Position numbers and translations under genes: made by a program | Origin: an uncultured Oxalicibacterium sp. | GTDB taxonomy: Bacteria > Pseudomonadota > Gammaproteobacteria > Burkholderiales > Burkholderiaceae_D | NCBI RefSeq assembly: GCF_913776015.1 | Contig: NZ_CAJYMD010000001.1 | Coordinates: 41,844-105,843, forward strand | Direction: 5' to 3' | Length of the DNA: 64,000 bases | Shown: piece after piece, positions 45,895-56,150 of the stretch | How the letters are laid out: each line of letters starts with the position of its first letter | How positions within the stretch are numbered: the first letter of the stretch is position 1 | The notes under the pieces: generated by a model | The model's input: only the letters and a program-made list of their open reading frames with translations | The model's database searches: none | Told to the model about the DNA's origin: nothing

Positions 45895-47448
45895 ATGCCA
45901 CAGTCCGACATCCGCGCCGTACTCAAAACCCTTGCATCCGCCACTTTCCTTTTCGCTACTGCCAACACGGCCCACGCCGCCAGCGATCTGGCATTGCCTG
46001 CCTACAATTGGGCAAAAGATGCAGCACTACAAAACAACCCTGGCCTCGATGACGATCCGCTGAGCGCCTTCCGCGTCGGTAGCGAAATCGACGTCTGGGC
46101 CCGCATCCGCAAGGGTTTCGGCATTCCTGATCTGGTCGACAACCAGTTGGTGAACAACCAGACGACCTGGTATGCCTCGCGCCCCGATTACATCGGACGT
46201 ACCACCAAGCGCGCTTCGCTGTACCTGTACCACGTGGTCGAAGAACTCGAAAAACGTGGCATGCCGACTGAACTGGCATTGCTTCCCTTCATCGAATCGG
46301 CATTCAACCCGCAAGCCTATTCCTCGGCCAAGGCCGCCGGCATGTGGCAATTCATCCCTTCGACCGGACTGGATTACAACCTCAAGCAGAACATGTTCAA
46401 GGACGAGCGCCGTAGTGTGCTGGCCTCAACCGATGCTGCCCTGAACTATCTGGAAAAGCTGTATGGCATGTTCGGTGACTGGCAACTGGCACTCGCCGCA
46501 TACAACTGGGGCGAAGGCTCGGTCATGCGTGCGATCAAAAAGGCGGAAGCAGCCGGGACCGGCACCGATTACACCAGCCTGTCGATCTACATGCCGGCTG
46601 AAACGCGCAACTATGTGCCCAAGCTGCAGGCCGTCAAGAACATCATTGCAACCCCTGATGCCTATAACATCGCATTGCCCCGCGTGGACAACCAGCCGTA
46701 CTTTGTCAGCGTCGCCAAGACACGCGACATCGATGTCAAACTGGCGGCACAATTGGCAGAACTGCCGATCGAAGAATTCAAGGCGCTGAATCCGCAATTC
46801 AACCGCCCGGTCATCACGGGCAGCAGCAATACCCAGATTCTTCTGCCGCAGAGCAACGCCGACAAGTTCAAGGCTAATCTGGCGAACTGGACCCATGCCC
46901 TGTCTTCATGGACAGCGCACAAGATTACCGGCGCACGCGAGCGGATCGAAACCATCGCCGCACAGTTCAACACCACGCCACAAGTCATTCGCGAAGTGAA
47001 TCACATCCCGCCGAAGATGGTGTTGAAAGCCGGCTCGACGATTCTGGTACCGCGTACCGATGCCAAGCAAAAAGACATCACTTCCGATATTGCCGATAGC
47101 GCCGTGCTGGCCATGGCACCCGAAGCGTCCGAAGGTCGCAAGCGCAGTGTCGCAGTCAAACATGGCGATACGCTCGCCTCGCTGGCCAAACGTTACAAGG
47201 TGAGTGCCAGCCAGATTCGCGAATGGAATAATCTGCGCAGCGACAAGCTGGCCGTAGGCAGCAAGATCGAATTGCATACGCCGGGTGGGGGCAACCGCAG
47301 CACCAGCACGCGCGTCGCAGCCAAGTCGCCTGCAAAGAGCAACAACAAAGCCACCGCATCCAAAGCTACCGTCAGAAAGGTGGCAGCCAAGCCATCCGAT
47401 ACACGTGTGAAAGTCAGCCTGGCTTCGACGAAGACGGCTTCACGATAA
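45895..47448 (+). CDS. mltD: Membrane-bound lytic murein transglycosylase D
   Basis: A 517-residue peptidoglycan-cleaving enzyme: signal peptide (about 1-28, ending 'TAHA', without a lipobox unlike E. coli MltD), lytic transglycosylase domain with catalytic Glu in 'LLPFIESAFNPQ' and 'AAGMWQFIPSTG', then two LysM domains (about 340-385 and 410-460), and a basic Ala/Lys/Ser-rich tail. ATG at 45895. Located after gloB as in E. coli. Confidence 0.93.
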   Translation: MPQSDIRAVLKTLASATFLFATANTAHAASDLALPAYNWAKDAALQNNPGLDDDPLSAFRVGSEIDVWARIRKGFGIPDLVDNQLVNNQTTWYASRPDYIGRTTKRASLYLYHVVEELEKRGMPTELALLPFIESAFNPQAYSSAKAAGMWQFIPSTGLDYNLKQNMFKDERRSVLASTDAALNYLEKLYGMFGDWQLALAAYNWGEGSVMRAIKKAEAAGTGTDYTSLSIYMPAETRNYVPKLQAVKNIIATPDAYNIALPRVDNQPYFVSVAKTRDIDVKLAAQLAELPIEEFKALNPQFNRPVITGSSNTQILLPQSNADKFKANLANWTHALSSWTAHKITGARERIETIAAQFNTTPQVIREVNHIPPKMVLKAGSTILVPRTDAKQKDITSDIADSAVLAMAPEASEGRKRSVAVKHGDTLASLAKRYKVSASQIREWNNLRSDKLAVGSKIELHTPGGGNRSTSTRVAAKSPAKSNNKATASKATVRKVAAKPSDTRVKVSLASTKTASR

Positions 47449-47470
47449 GACGCAAAGATATTTTGCGTCT
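47448..47470 (+). repeat. Stem-loop directly after mltD stop
   Basis: AGACGCAAA/TTTGCGTCT with a 5-nt loop, starting on the last base of the stop codon. No T-run follows. Confidence 0.55.
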
Positions 47471-47520
47471 CCACGCTTCAGAGTTGTGATGCGTTTCAGT
47501 CGAGAATCTAAACACCGCAT

Positions 47521-47563
47521 AAAGCAAAACGCCGCTACGCAATGCATAGCGGCGTTTTGCTTT
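47521..47563. terminator. Bidirectional terminator between mltD and yejF
   Basis: 17-bp stem AAAGCAAAACGCCGCTA/TAGCGGCGTTTTGCTTT with a 9-nt loop, usable on both strands for the two convergent genes. Confidence 0.88.
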
Positions 47564-47581
47564 TAACAGCGTGACCGTATC

Positions 47582-49186
47582 TCAGATCGCTGTATCGGTA
47601 CGATCATCCTGACGCGCAACACCGGCATAGACCGATGCTGCCAACAGTTTTTGCGTATAAGCCTGTTGCGGCTGCGCGAGCACTTCGGCGGTTTTTCCCT
47701 GCTCTACCACCTTGCCATCCTTCATGACCATGACGCGGTGTGCCATGGCGCGAATCACGGCCAGATCGTGGCTGATGAATAGATAGGCAATACCGTAGCG
47801 TGCCTGCAAATCCGCCAATAGACGCAACACCTGCTGCTGCACCGAGACATCCAGCGATGAAGTCGGCTCGTCGAGCAAAATCAGCTCTGGCTTGAGTACC
47901 AGCGCACGCGCTATCGCAATCCGCTGACGCTGCCCACCAGAGAATTCATGCGGATAGCGCGATATCAAAGCTGGCGACAAGCCAACTTCTTCCAACGCCT
48001 GCGCGACTGCCTGGCGAATTTCTGCCGCACTTGATTGCGGCTGATGCAAGGCTAGCCCTTCGCCCACAATCTGCTCGATCGTACGACGCGGCGATAGCGA
48101 GGCAAACGGATCTTGAAACACCACCTGCATGCGCGCCCGCAATGGACGCAAGGCATTGCTGTGTAAACGTGAAATATCCGTATCGCCAAACGTGATGCGA
48201 CCTTCTACAAGTGCTGCAGATAACCGCAACAATGCCAACCCGAGCGTGGATTTCCCCGAACCCGATTCGCCAACGATGCCCAAGGTCTCGCCACGTGCCA
48301 CCTGCAAGTCAACGGCATCGACCGCAACGAAGGGCCGCGAGCGAAACCACCCTTGCCTGATATCGAACACGCAGCGCAGCTTCTCGGCTTTCAACAACGG
48401 CTTGGCATCCAGCGTATCGACCAGTTGATGCGGCTGGCTGGCGAGCAGCTTTTGTGTGTACGCCTCACGCGGGTTGGCAAACAGATCGGCCGTGGTTGCA
48501 GTCTCGATCAGGCGCCCTTTTTCCATTACGCCAACGCGGTCGGCAAAATGTCGAACCAGATTCAGATCGTGCGTGATCATCAGCACGGCCATGTTCTCTT
48601 CACGCTGTAACTGATTCAGCAATTCGACGATCTGCACCTGAATCGTGACGTCCAGTGCGGTAGTCGGCTCGTCCGCAATCAGCAGACGCGGCTTGCACGC
48701 CAACGCCATCGCGATCATCGCACGCTGACGCTGCCCACCCGACAACTGGTGCGGATACGACAGCGCGCGACGTTGCGGCTCGGGAATACCGGTCTTGTCG
48801 AGCAATTCGATGGCACGCAATGCAGCCGCCTTGGCACTCATGCCTTCGTGCAGCATCAGGACTTCGGCAATCTGGTTGCCGATCGTATAAAGCGGGTTCA
48901 GAGCCGTCATTGGCTCCTGAAAGATCATGGCGACTTCCTTGCCGCGCACGGCACGCATGGCCCTCTCGCTGCGTTGCAGCAGATTCTCGCCGTCGAGCAA
49001 AATCGCACCGCCGTACTGCGCATCCTGATTCAGGCGCAGGATGGACAAGGCCGTCACCGTTTTGCCCGATCCCGATTCGCCAACCAGCGCGAATTTCTCG
49101 CCTGCCGCAATCGAAAAACTCACGTCTTCTACGACACGGCTGCCATCGAAGGCAACCTGCAGATTCTTTACCTCCAGCAGACTCAT
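47582..49186 (-). CDS. yejF: YejF, double ATP-binding subunit of a peptide ABC importer
   Basis: A 534-residue protein with two fused ABC ATPase domains. First: Walker A 'GESGSGKTVT', signature 'LSGGQRQR', Walker B 'LLIADEPTTALD'. Second: '[11 protein letters not shown]', 'FSGGQRQR', 'LILLDEPTSSLD'. It drives YejABE uptake of oligopeptides, and homologues are linked to microcin C entry and resistance to antimicrobial peptides. Start overlaps the yejE stop by ATGA (49183-49186). Confidence 0.95.
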   Translation of the reverse strand: MSLLEVKNLQVAFDGSRVVEDVSFSIAAGEKFALVGESGSGKTVTALSILRLNQDAQYGGAILLDGENLLQRSERAMRAVRGKEVAMIFQEPMTALNPLYTIGNQIAEVLMLHEGMSAKAAALRAIELLDKTGIPEPQRRALSYPHQLSGGQRQRAMIAMALACKPRLLIADEPTTALDVTIQVQIVELLNQLQREENMAVLMITHDLNLVRHFADRVGVMEKGRLIETATTADLFANPREAYTQKLLASQPHQLVDTLDAKPLLKAEKLRCVFDIRQGWFRSRPFVAVDAVDLQVARGETLGIVGESGSGKSTLGLALLRLSAALVEGRITFGDTDISRLHSNALRPLRARMQVVFQDPFASLSPRRTIEQIVGEGLALHQPQSSAAEIRQAVAQALEEVGLSPALISRYPHEFSGGQRQRIAIARALVLKPELILLDEPTSSLDVSVQQQVLRLLADLQARYGIAYLFISHDLAVIRAMAHRVMVMKDGKVVEQGKTAEVLAQPQQAYTQKLLAASVYAGVARQDDRTDTAI

Positions 49187-50259
49187 GCCTTTCTCCGCAC
49201 ATCCAGCGCGTTGCGCAAGGCATCGCCAATATTGGTCAGCAACAACAGCATCACGGTCAGCACCATGAAAGTGGAGACGGCAATCCACCATGCATCCAGA
49301 TTGTTCTTGCCCTGCGCCAGCAACTCGCCAAGGCTGGCCGTTGAGGGAGGCACGCCAAGGCCGAGAAAATCCAGACTAGTCAACGCGAGGATGGCGGCAC
49401 TCATGCGGAATGGCAGAAAGGTGACCACCGGGGTCAGGCTGTTCGGCAGCACATGACGCCAGATGATCTGGCCATTGGATAAGCCCAGCGCGCGGGCTGC
49501 CTGCACGTATTCGAGATTGCGGTTACGCAGGAAATCCGCACGCACGTAATCCGACAAACCCATCCAGCCGAACAGGGACAACAGGACGAGCAACAGCCCG
49601 ATGCTGGGCTGAAAAATCGAAGCGAAAATGATGAGCAGATACAGCTCGGGCATCGCGCCCCAGATTTCCATGAAACGCTGGAAAAACAAATCGACGCGAC
49701 CGGCGAAATATCCCTGGATTGCGCCCGTCACCAGACCGAGCAGCACGCCCGTAATCGTCAATGCAAAACCGAACAGGACGGATACGCGGAAACCGTACAG
49801 CAGGCGTGCTACCACGTCGCGCCCGCGATCATCGGTCCCCAGCCAGTTCTCGGCGGAAGGTGGGGCAGGATTGGGCGACTCGGCAAAATAGTTGAGCGTG
49901 TCGTAACGGTAGCGGTTAAGCGGATAGATCGCCCAGTTGCCGTCTTTTTCGAATTGCTGCTCGATGAAAGGATCGAGATAATCGGCCGGCGTCTCGAAAT
50001 CGCCACCGAATTTCTTTTCCGAATAATTCTGCAGAATCGGGAAGACCAGTTCACCGTTGTACTTGGCGACCAAGGGCTTGTCGTTTGAAATCAATTCAGC
50101 GAAAAGACTGATCACGACCAGAATACTGAACAGGATCAAACTCCAATAACCACGCCGATCACGCCGAAAACGCAACCAGACGCGTCGCCACGGTGATACC
50201 GATGACGCCGCCTCGGTTGGCGGCGTGGAAAGTGGCGGCAAGGATGCAGCGGCGCTCAT
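49183..50259 (-). CDS. yejE: YejE, permease subunit
   Basis: A 358-residue inner-membrane permease. N-terminal helix ('YWSLILFSILVVISLFAEL'), a periplasmic insert, then a five-helix BPD_transp_1 domain with the EAA loop 'YVQAARALGLSNGQIIWRHV'. 'NWLGTDDRGRDVVARLLYG' is typical of DppC/YejE proteins. Overlaps yejB by ATGA. ATG at 50259; the longer in-frame version lies inside yejB. Confidence 0.95.
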   Translation of the reverse strand: MSAAASLPPLSTPPTEAASSVSPWRRVWLRFRRDRRGYWSLILFSILVVISLFAELISNDKPLVAKYNGELVFPILQNYSEKKFGGDFETPADYLDPFIEQQFEKDGNWAIYPLNRYRYDTLNYFAESPNPAPPSAENWLGTDDRGRDVVARLLYGFRVSVLFGFALTITGVLLGLVTGAIQGYFAGRVDLFFQRFMEIWGAMPELYLLIIFASIFQPSIGLLLVLLSLFGWMGLSDYVRADFLRNRNLEYVQAARALGLSNGQIIWRHVLPNSLTPVVTFLPFRMSAAILALTSLDFLGLGVPPSTASLGELLAQGKNNLDAWWIAVSTFMVLTVMLLLLTNIGDALRNALDVRRKA

Positions 50260-51314
50260 CGGTTCAGGCTTTCGAATTGCAGGCGCGGATCGGCCCAGAC
50301 ATAACAAAGATCGCCAATCAATTTGACAACGAGCCCGATCAGCGTGAAGAGATAAAGCGTGCCCATGACCACCGGATAATCGCGCCGGACCACGGATTCA
50401 TAAGAAAGTAGCCCTAGGCCATCCAGCGAGAACAGGGTTTCGATCAGCAAACTGCCGGCGAAGAAGGCACCGATGAATGCTGCGGGAAAACCGGTCACCA
50501 GCGGGATCAGTGCATTGCGGAACACATGCTTGTACAGCACCGCCCGTTCGCTCAAGCCCTTGGCACGCGCGGTCAGCACGTACTGCTTGCGTATCTCTTC
50601 GAGAAAGGTGTTCTTGGTCAGCATCGTCATGACGGCAAACGAACCCGCGACCGATGCGGTGACAGGCAGCGTGATGTGCCACAGGTAATCGAGCACCTTG
50701 CCCATCAGCGACAACTGCTCCCAATCATCCGAGGTTAGGCCGCGCAAGGGAAACCATTGCACGAAGCTGCCACCGCCGAAAATCACTAGCAGGAATACGC
50801 CGAGGATGAAGCCAGGAATCGAATAGCCGATCAGTACCAGCGCACTGGTCACGGCATCGAAACGCGTGCCTTCACGCACGGCCTTGGCAATACCCAGCGG
50901 CAGCGAAATGAAATACGTCAGGAAGAAGGTCCACATGCCGAGCGTAATCGACACCGGCAGTTTGGAAACCACAAGCTGCCACACATCCATGTGGTGATAG
51001 AAGCTCTTGCCCAGATCGAAGGTCGCAAAGCCTTTCAGCATTTGCCAGAAACGCTCGCTGGCCGGCTTGTCAAAACCATACAGCGCCCTGATCTCCACCA
51101 CGCGCTCGGCATCCACACCTTGGCGCCCACGATACTGCGATGCCCCACCGCCACTCGCCTCGCCGGCCCCACCGACTGCCTTCATTTCCATCAATGCCTG
51201 CTCGACCGGACCGCCCGGCACGAACTGGATGACGGCAAACGTGATGGCAATCACGCCAAACAAGGTCGGCAGCATCAGCAACACCCGCTTGAGGACGTAA
51301 GTCCAGATATTCAT
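50256..51314 (-). CDS. yejB: YejB, permease subunit
   Basis: A 352-residue DppB-type permease. N-terminal 'RVLLMLPTLFGVIAITFAVI', a Gly-rich insert of about 25 residues ('GGAGEASGGGASQYRG'), and the EAA loop 'YVLTARAKGLSERAVLYKHV'. It forms the membrane channel with YejE. 10 bp after yejA. Confidence 0.95.
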   Translation of the reverse strand: MNIWTYVLKRVLLMLPTLFGVIAITFAVIQFVPGGPVEQALMEMKAVGGAGEASGGGASQYRGRQGVDAERVVEIRALYGFDKPASERFWQMLKGFATFDLGKSFYHHMDVWQLVVSKLPVSITLGMWTFFLTYFISLPLGIAKAVREGTRFDAVTSALVLIGYSIPGFILGVFLLVIFGGGSFVQWFPLRGLTSDDWEQLSLMGKVLDYLWHITLPVTASVAGSFAVMTMLTKNTFLEEIRKQYVLTARAKGLSERAVLYKHVFRNALIPLVTGFPAAFIGAFFAGSLLIETLFSLDGLGLLSYESVVRRDYPVVMGTLYLFTLIGLVVKLIGDLCYVWADPRLQFESLNR

Positions 51315-51324
51315 TGCGCGCTCC

Positions 51325-53124
51325 TCATCGCGGTTTGACCTGCCACCAGGTCGACAGCACATACGGATTGGCCTGGTAGTACAGCGGCAAATTGGCCGGC
51401 ATGCCGAAACGGTTGCGATAGGCGATCCGGTGCGTCGAGGAATACCAGTGCGGAATCACAATGTACTTGTTGAGTAATACACGATCCAGGGCACGCGCGG
51501 CAGACTCGAGTTGCGGGCGCGTATCGGCCTTGACGAGCGCTTCGACCAGGCGGTCGATTGCCGGGTCCTTCAAACCCCAGTAATTGCTGGAACCCTTTTC
51601 ATCTGCGGCCTTGGAACCGAACATGTCGAACAACTCGTTACCCGGCGTGCTGACATCGGGAAAGCGCAGGCTCGTCATATCAAAATCGAAATCGTCCATC
51701 CGTTGCTGCAACAGGGCAAAGTCGGCCGTGCGCTGTGTCACCTGAATCCCCAGCTTCTGCAAATTGCGCACATAGACGCTGATGACGCGAGACATCGACG
51801 ATTGGTCGTCCATGATCTCGAAAGCAAATGGCACGCCCTTCTCATTACGCAAGGCCCCATCGCGATAAGTCCAGCCTGCTTGGCGGAACAATTCGACCGC
51901 CTGCAGCAGATTGGCACGCAAGGAATGCGGTGCATCGGTATTCGGCGGCACGGGTGCTGGCCCGAAGACTGCGGGATCGAGTTTGTCGCGCAACGGTTCC
52001 AGCAATGCCAGTTCACCTGTCGATGGCATACCCGTCGCCGCCATTGGGCTGTTATTGAAGAACGAGTAGATGCGCTTGTAGGCACTGAAGAACAACTGGC
52101 GATTCATCCATTCGTAATCGAGCGCCAGTCCCAGTGCCTGCCGCACGCGCGGATCCTTGAATTGATCGCGCCGCAAATTCATGATGAAGCCTTGCATGCC
52201 AGCGCCATTGCCGTGCGCAAACTCGCGCTTGATCAGTTCGCCACTATCGAACTTGCGACCGACGTAACTGCGCGCCCAGTTCTTCGCAATCATCTCGACC
52301 GACACATCAAATTCGCCCGCCTTGAACGCTTCCAGTCGCGCGACATCGTCCTTGTAGAAGCGATAGTTGATACGGGCAAAATTGAACATGCCCTTGCGCA
52401 CCGGAAGATCCTTGCCCCAGTAGTCAGGGTTCAAGCGATAACTGATGGAGCGCCCGATATCGTAACGATCGATCAGATAGGGGCCGCTGGCAATCGGTGG
52501 CGTCAGCTGGATGCGATCGAATTCCGTCCCTTGTGCCCACTTGCGCGAAAACACCGGCACACCGCCAACGATCAAGGGCAACTCATGATTGCGCGTCTTG
52601 AAATCGAAGCGCACCACGCGTTCGCTGACGACCACCACGCCTTTGACATCGGCGAAGATCGACTTGAACTGCGGCGCACCCTTGCTCATCAGCGTATCGA
52701 ACGAATACTTCACATCGGCAGCCAGTACGGGATCGCCATTATTGAAGCGTGCTTTCGGATTCAGATGAAAGGTCATCGAAAGGCGATCCGATGCCAGTTC
52801 CATATCATCGGCCAGAAGGCCGTACATGGTTGCGGTTTCGTCGGCAGAACCGGTCGTCAGCGTCTCGAACATCAGTTCGGACACACCGGCCGCGGCGACA
52901 CCCTTCAGTGAAAACGGATTGAACTTGTCGAAACTGGTGCGGCGATCCGGATTGGCGAGAAACAGTTCGCCCCCCTTGGGGGCATCGGGATTGACGTAAT
53001 CGAAATGGGTGAAGCCAGCCGGATACTTGGGCGTGTCGTAAAGAGAAAATGCGTGAGCGGCATAGGCGGCCGAGCCATGAGAGAAAAGACAGGCGAGCAG
53101 AACAGAGAAAAAAGGCTTGGTCAT
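51325..53124 (-). CDS. yejA: YejA-like periplasmic oligopeptide-binding protein
   Basis: A 599-residue SBP family 5 protein. Signal peptide about 1-23 ('[15 protein letters not shown]'), then the family pattern 'FNPFSLKG', '[18 protein letters not shown]', '[12 protein letters not shown]', '[12 protein letters not shown]'-like segment ('[12 protein letters not shown]') and '[14 protein letters not shown]'. It delivers peptides to YejBEF. First gene of the operon; ATG at 53124. Upstream in-frame sequence is intergenic and not conserved. Confidence 0.94.
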   Translation of the reverse strand: MTKPFFSVLLACLFSHGSAAYAAHAFSLYDTPKYPAGFTHFDYVNPDAPKGGELFLANPDRRTSFDKFNPFSLKGVAAAGVSELMFETLTTGSADETATMYGLLADDMELASDRLSMTFHLNPKARFNNGDPVLAADVKYSFDTLMSKGAPQFKSIFADVKGVVVVSERVVRFDFKTRNHELPLIVGGVPVFSRKWAQGTEFDRIQLTPPIASGPYLIDRYDIGRSISYRLNPDYWGKDLPVRKGMFNFARINYRFYKDDVARLEAFKAGEFDVSVEMIAKNWARSYVGRKFDSGELIKREFAHGNGAGMQGFIMNLRRDQFKDPRVRQALGLALDYEWMNRQLFFSAYKRIYSFFNNSPMAATGMPSTGELALLEPLRDKLDPAVFGPAPVPPNTDAPHSLRANLLQAVELFRQAGWTYRDGALRNEKGVPFAFEIMDDQSSMSRVISVYVRNLQKLGIQVTQRTADFALLQQRMDDFDFDMTSLRFPDVSTPGNELFDMFGSKAADEKGSSNYWGLKDPAIDRLVEALVKADTRPQLESAARALDRVLLNKYIVIPHWYSSTHRIAYRNRFGMPANLPLYYQANPYVLSTWWQVKPR

Positions 53125-53398
53125 GCGCGTGAAGATCACTTCCTGGTTGCTTCTGTCAATGAGAAAGGCTACGAATCGGGCGCCAGTTGGGCTGCCGGCT
53201 ATTCTACAGCGGCCCGGCTGCGAGATGCATAAGGAGCAAGAATGCGGCCACAAAATGCATGCCGCGCCGCGCCGGAAACCTGCAAATGAAAAGTCTTCGC
53301 AACAAGACACCTATCCGATGCAAAAGTTGCCCTCGCCCGCTGCAACCCCTACAATCCTGCCCATTCCACAACATTTGGCTGAATTCTCGGAGTCGTTC

Positions 53399-54184
53399 AT
53401 GGCATTCCTGCAAGGCAAAAAAATTCTGATCACCGGTTTGCTGTCGAACCGCTCCATCGCATACGGCATTGCTACGGCCTGCAAGCGCGAAGGTGCCGAA
53501 CTCGCCTTTACCTACGTTGGTGAACGCTTCAAGGATCGCATCACCGAATTCGCCAACGAATTCGACAGCAAGCTCGTTTTCGAGTGCGACGTAGCCGAAG
53601 ATGCGCAGATCGAGGCATTGTTTGCCGATCTGGGCAAGACATGGACCAAGTTCGACGGCTTCGTACATTCGATCGGTTTTGCTCCACGCGAGGCGATTGC
53701 CGGCGATTTTCTCGAAGGTCTGTCACGCGAAGGCTTCCGCATAGCGCACGACATTTCTGCATACAGTTTCCCGGCAATGGCAAAGGCTGCTGCGCCTTTC
53801 CTCAACGAGGGTGCCTCGCTGCTGACACTGAGCTACCTCGGTTCGATGCGTGCCCTGCCCAACTACAACACAATGGGTCTGGCGAAGGCATCGCTGGAAG
53901 CCAGCGTGCGCTATACGGCGGAATCCCTGGGTCCCAAAGGTGTGCGCGTCAACGGTATCTCGGCCGGCCCGATCAAGACACTGGCCGCTTCGGGCATCAA
54001 GGATTTCAGCAAGATCCTCAATTTCGTCAAGGATCACGCACCGCTGCGTCGTAACGTCACGATCGAGGATGTCGGCAATACGGCCGCTTTCCTGCTGTCG
54101 AACCTGTCCGGCGGCATCACGGGTGAAATCACCTATGTCGATGGCGGCTTTTCGCACGTGGTCGGTGGCATGGGCGGCGAATAA
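53399..54184 (+). CDS. fabI: Enoyl-[acyl-carrier-protein] reductase (NADH)
   Basis: A 261-residue short-chain dehydrogenase catalysing the last step of the fatty-acid elongation cycle. N-terminal '[20 protein letters not shown]' binds NADH; catalytic Tyr/Lys lie in '[12 protein letters not shown]', with the upstream Tyr in 'LSYLGSMRA'. It is the triclosan-type target. ATG at 53399 preceded by GGAG; the in-frame region back to 53117 overlaps yejA antisense and is not coding. Confidence 0.97.
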   Translation: MAFLQGKKILITGLLSNRSIAYGIATACKREGAELAFTYVGERFKDRITEFANEFDSKLVFECDVAEDAQIEALFADLGKTWTKFDGFVHSIGFAPREAIAGDFLEGLSREGFRIAHDISAYSFPAMAKAAAPFLNEGASLLTLSYLGSMRALPNYNTMGLAKASLEASVRYTAESLGPKGVRVNGISAGPIKTLAASGIKDFSKILNFVKDHAPLRRNVTIEDVGNTAAFLLSNLSGGITGEITYVDGGFSHVVGGMGGE

Positions 54185-54211
54185 ACCGCCAAGGCTTGGG
54201 ACTTAATGAAT

Positions 54212-54239
54212 AGCGGTGGCAATACTCACCGCTTTTTTT
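54212..54239 (+). terminator. Intrinsic terminator of fabI
   Basis: AGCGGTG/CACCGCT followed by seven T. Confidence 0.88.
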
Positions 54240-54600
54240 GTATCAACCGTTTTGTCTACGAAGAACGACACTTGTCGTTTCTCTTCGTGCCAAGACATGC
54301 CCTTTCCAACATCGCCTCGACAGGCGCCCCTGTTCTGTACTACAATGTCGGCTGTTCATCGCTCCGCAACGAGTGCAGTGAACATCGCAGCATCGCGAAC
54401 CGTTAGCATTAACGATAAAGCCATCCCGCCCCTCTGGTGTTGAATCATCCTACACCGTCCCGGCGCAAAGCTTTTGTGCCGAAATTTCCCTGATTTCTCA
54501 GCTGTTTCGTTGGTTGGCCTTGCATTTTTCGCGCTACATCGAGAACTGTCCGCTTGTTGTCGGATGCCTTGTGTCGCGCTGACATATACGAAAGAAAAGA
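54240..54600 (+). promoter_or_regulatory. Long 5' leader of the DEAD-box helicase gene
   Basis: About 360 bp without a credible gene. A promoter-like TCGACA (54317-54322), 18-nt spacer and TACAAT (54341-54346) would start a transcript near 54353, giving an untranslated leader of about 250 nt. Long leaders are common on cold-inducible RNA helicase genes; the regulatory role here is inference. Confidence 0.5.
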
Positions 54601-55998
54601 ATGACATTTGAATCACTAGGCCTGCATGCTTCCATCATCAAGGCTTTGACCGAATCCGGCTATACCTCGCCGACGCCCGTTCAGGCGCAGGCAGTTCCTG
54701 CCGGTATCGAAGGCCGCGACATGATGGTCTCGTCGCAGACAGGCTCGGGCAAAACCGCAGCGTTCATGCTGCCAGCCCTGCACAAGTTCGCCGTTCAAGC
54801 CGACGAACAGGCACCTATGGGCAGCCGCACGCCCAATCAGGAAATGCAATCGGCACGTTCGCGTGGCGAGCGTCCGCGTTTCCGCCCTGCGCAACCAAAG
54901 ATGCTGGTCCTGACGCCAACACGTGAACTGGCATTGCAAGTCACGACCTCGACCGACAAATACGGCGCCTTCATGCGCCGCGTAAAAGCCGTGTCGATTC
55001 TCGGCGGTATGCCTTATCCAAAACAGATGCAACTGCTGTCGCGCAATCCGGAAATCCTCGTGGCGACACCTGGTCGTCTGATCGACCATATGGAATCGGG
55101 CAAGATCGATTTCTCGCAATTGCAGATTCTGGTACTCGACGAAGCCGATCGCATGCTGGACATGGGCTTCATCGAAGACATCGAACGCATCGTCGCCAAA
55201 ACGCCGGAAACCCGTCAGACCATGCTGTTCTCGGCAACGCTGGACGGCGTCGTCGGCAACATGGCCAAGCGCATTACCAAGGATCCGCTGATCATCCAGA
55301 TCGCTGGTTCGGCAAGCAAGCACGAAAATATCCAGCAATGCGTGCATTTCGTTGACGATCTGTCGCACAAGAACCGCATGCTCGATCACCTGCTGAACGA
55401 CAGCACGATGGATCAAGCTGTCGTGTTCACGGCGACCAAGCGTGATGCGGACACGATCGCTGATCGCCTCAACATCGCCGGTTTCGCCGCTGCAGCCTTG
55501 CATGGCGACATGCATCAGGGTGCGCGCAATCGCACATTGGATGGCTTGCGTCGCGGCCAGATTCGCGTACTGGTTGCCACCGACGTTGCCGCACGCGGCA
55601 TCGACGTGCCGGGCATCACGCACGTGGTCAACTACGATCTGCCGAAATTTGCCGAAGACTACGTCCACCGCATCGGCCGCACCGGCCGCGCTGGTCGCAA
55701 GGGTATTGCGGTTTCGCTGGTCAACCATGCCGAGACAGTCAACGTCAAGCGCATCGAACGCTTCATCAAGCAATCGATTCCGGTCAGCGTGATTGAAGGT
55801 CTGGAACCGAAACGTACGGCTTCTCCAGCACGTTCGCATAAACCAGGTGGCTGGCGTCCAGGCGATGGCCGCGGCGGCAAACCAGGTCAACGCACGTTCA
55901 GCAAGCCGGGCAATGGTCCGCGCCACGAAGGATCGGGATTCGGCAAGGGCCCGCGTCCGGCGGATGGCGGTCAGCGCCGTTCGTTTGGCGAGCGTTGA
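54601..55998 (+). CDS. DEAD-box ATP-dependent RNA helicase (RhlE-like)
   Basis: A 465-residue RNA helicase. Q motif 'FESLGLHASIIKAL', motif I 'SSQTGSGKTAAF', Ia 'PTRELALQV', II 'VLDEADRMLD', III 'LFSATLD', V 'VATDVAARGID', VI 'HRIGRTGRAGR'. An insert of about 30 residues after motif I is rich in Arg/Pro. The C-terminal tail (about 405-465) is Gly/Arg/Lys-rich and probably binds RNA. Function in ribosome assembly or mRNA turnover is likely. Confidence 0.94.
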   Translation: MTFESLGLHASIIKALTESGYTSPTPVQAQAVPAGIEGRDMMVSSQTGSGKTAAFMLPALHKFAVQADEQAPMGSRTPNQEMQSARSRGERPRFRPAQPKMLVLTPTRELALQVTTSTDKYGAFMRRVKAVSILGGMPYPKQMQLLSRNPEILVATPGRLIDHMESGKIDFSQLQILVLDEADRMLDMGFIEDIERIVAKTPETRQTMLFSATLDGVVGNMAKRITKDPLIIQIAGSASKHENIQQCVHFVDDLSHKNRMLDHLLNDSTMDQAVVFTATKRDADTIADRLNIAGFAAAALHGDMHQGARNRTLDGLRRGQIRVLVATDVAARGIDVPGITHVVNYDLPKFAEDYVHRIGRTGRAGRKGIAVSLVNHAETVNVKRIERFIKQSIPVSVIEGLEPKRTASPARSHKPGGWRPGDGRGGKPGQRTFSKPGNGPRHEGSGFGKGPRPADGGQRRSFGER

Positions 55999-56010
55999 TA
56001 GCTGCTTCCT

Positions 56011-56051
56011 ACATAAAAAAAACGGGCCGATCGGCCCGTTTTTTTTTATGT
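56011..56051. terminator. Strong bidirectional-looking terminator after the helicase gene
   Basis: Near-perfect palindrome: ACAT, eight A, CGGGCCGA, then TCGGCCCG, nine T, ATGT. Confidence 0.92.
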
Positions 56052-56150
56052 CTGTGCGACTTGCGTAACAGTTGTAAGCAAGTTTTCGGATTACGCTCAA
56101 GCGCGCATCGTTTTCCTATACTGCACCCATACCCCTTACGGAGCGCCATC

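Noticed and set aside
51511..52911. 466-codon open frame on plus, antisense to yejA
   Set aside because: Mirror of a well-supported binding protein gene; no motif or start signal.
54616..56100. 494-codon open frame on minus, antisense to the DEAD-box helicase
   Set aside because: Helicase motifs I-VI are all on the plus strand; the minus frame is a codon-bias artefact.
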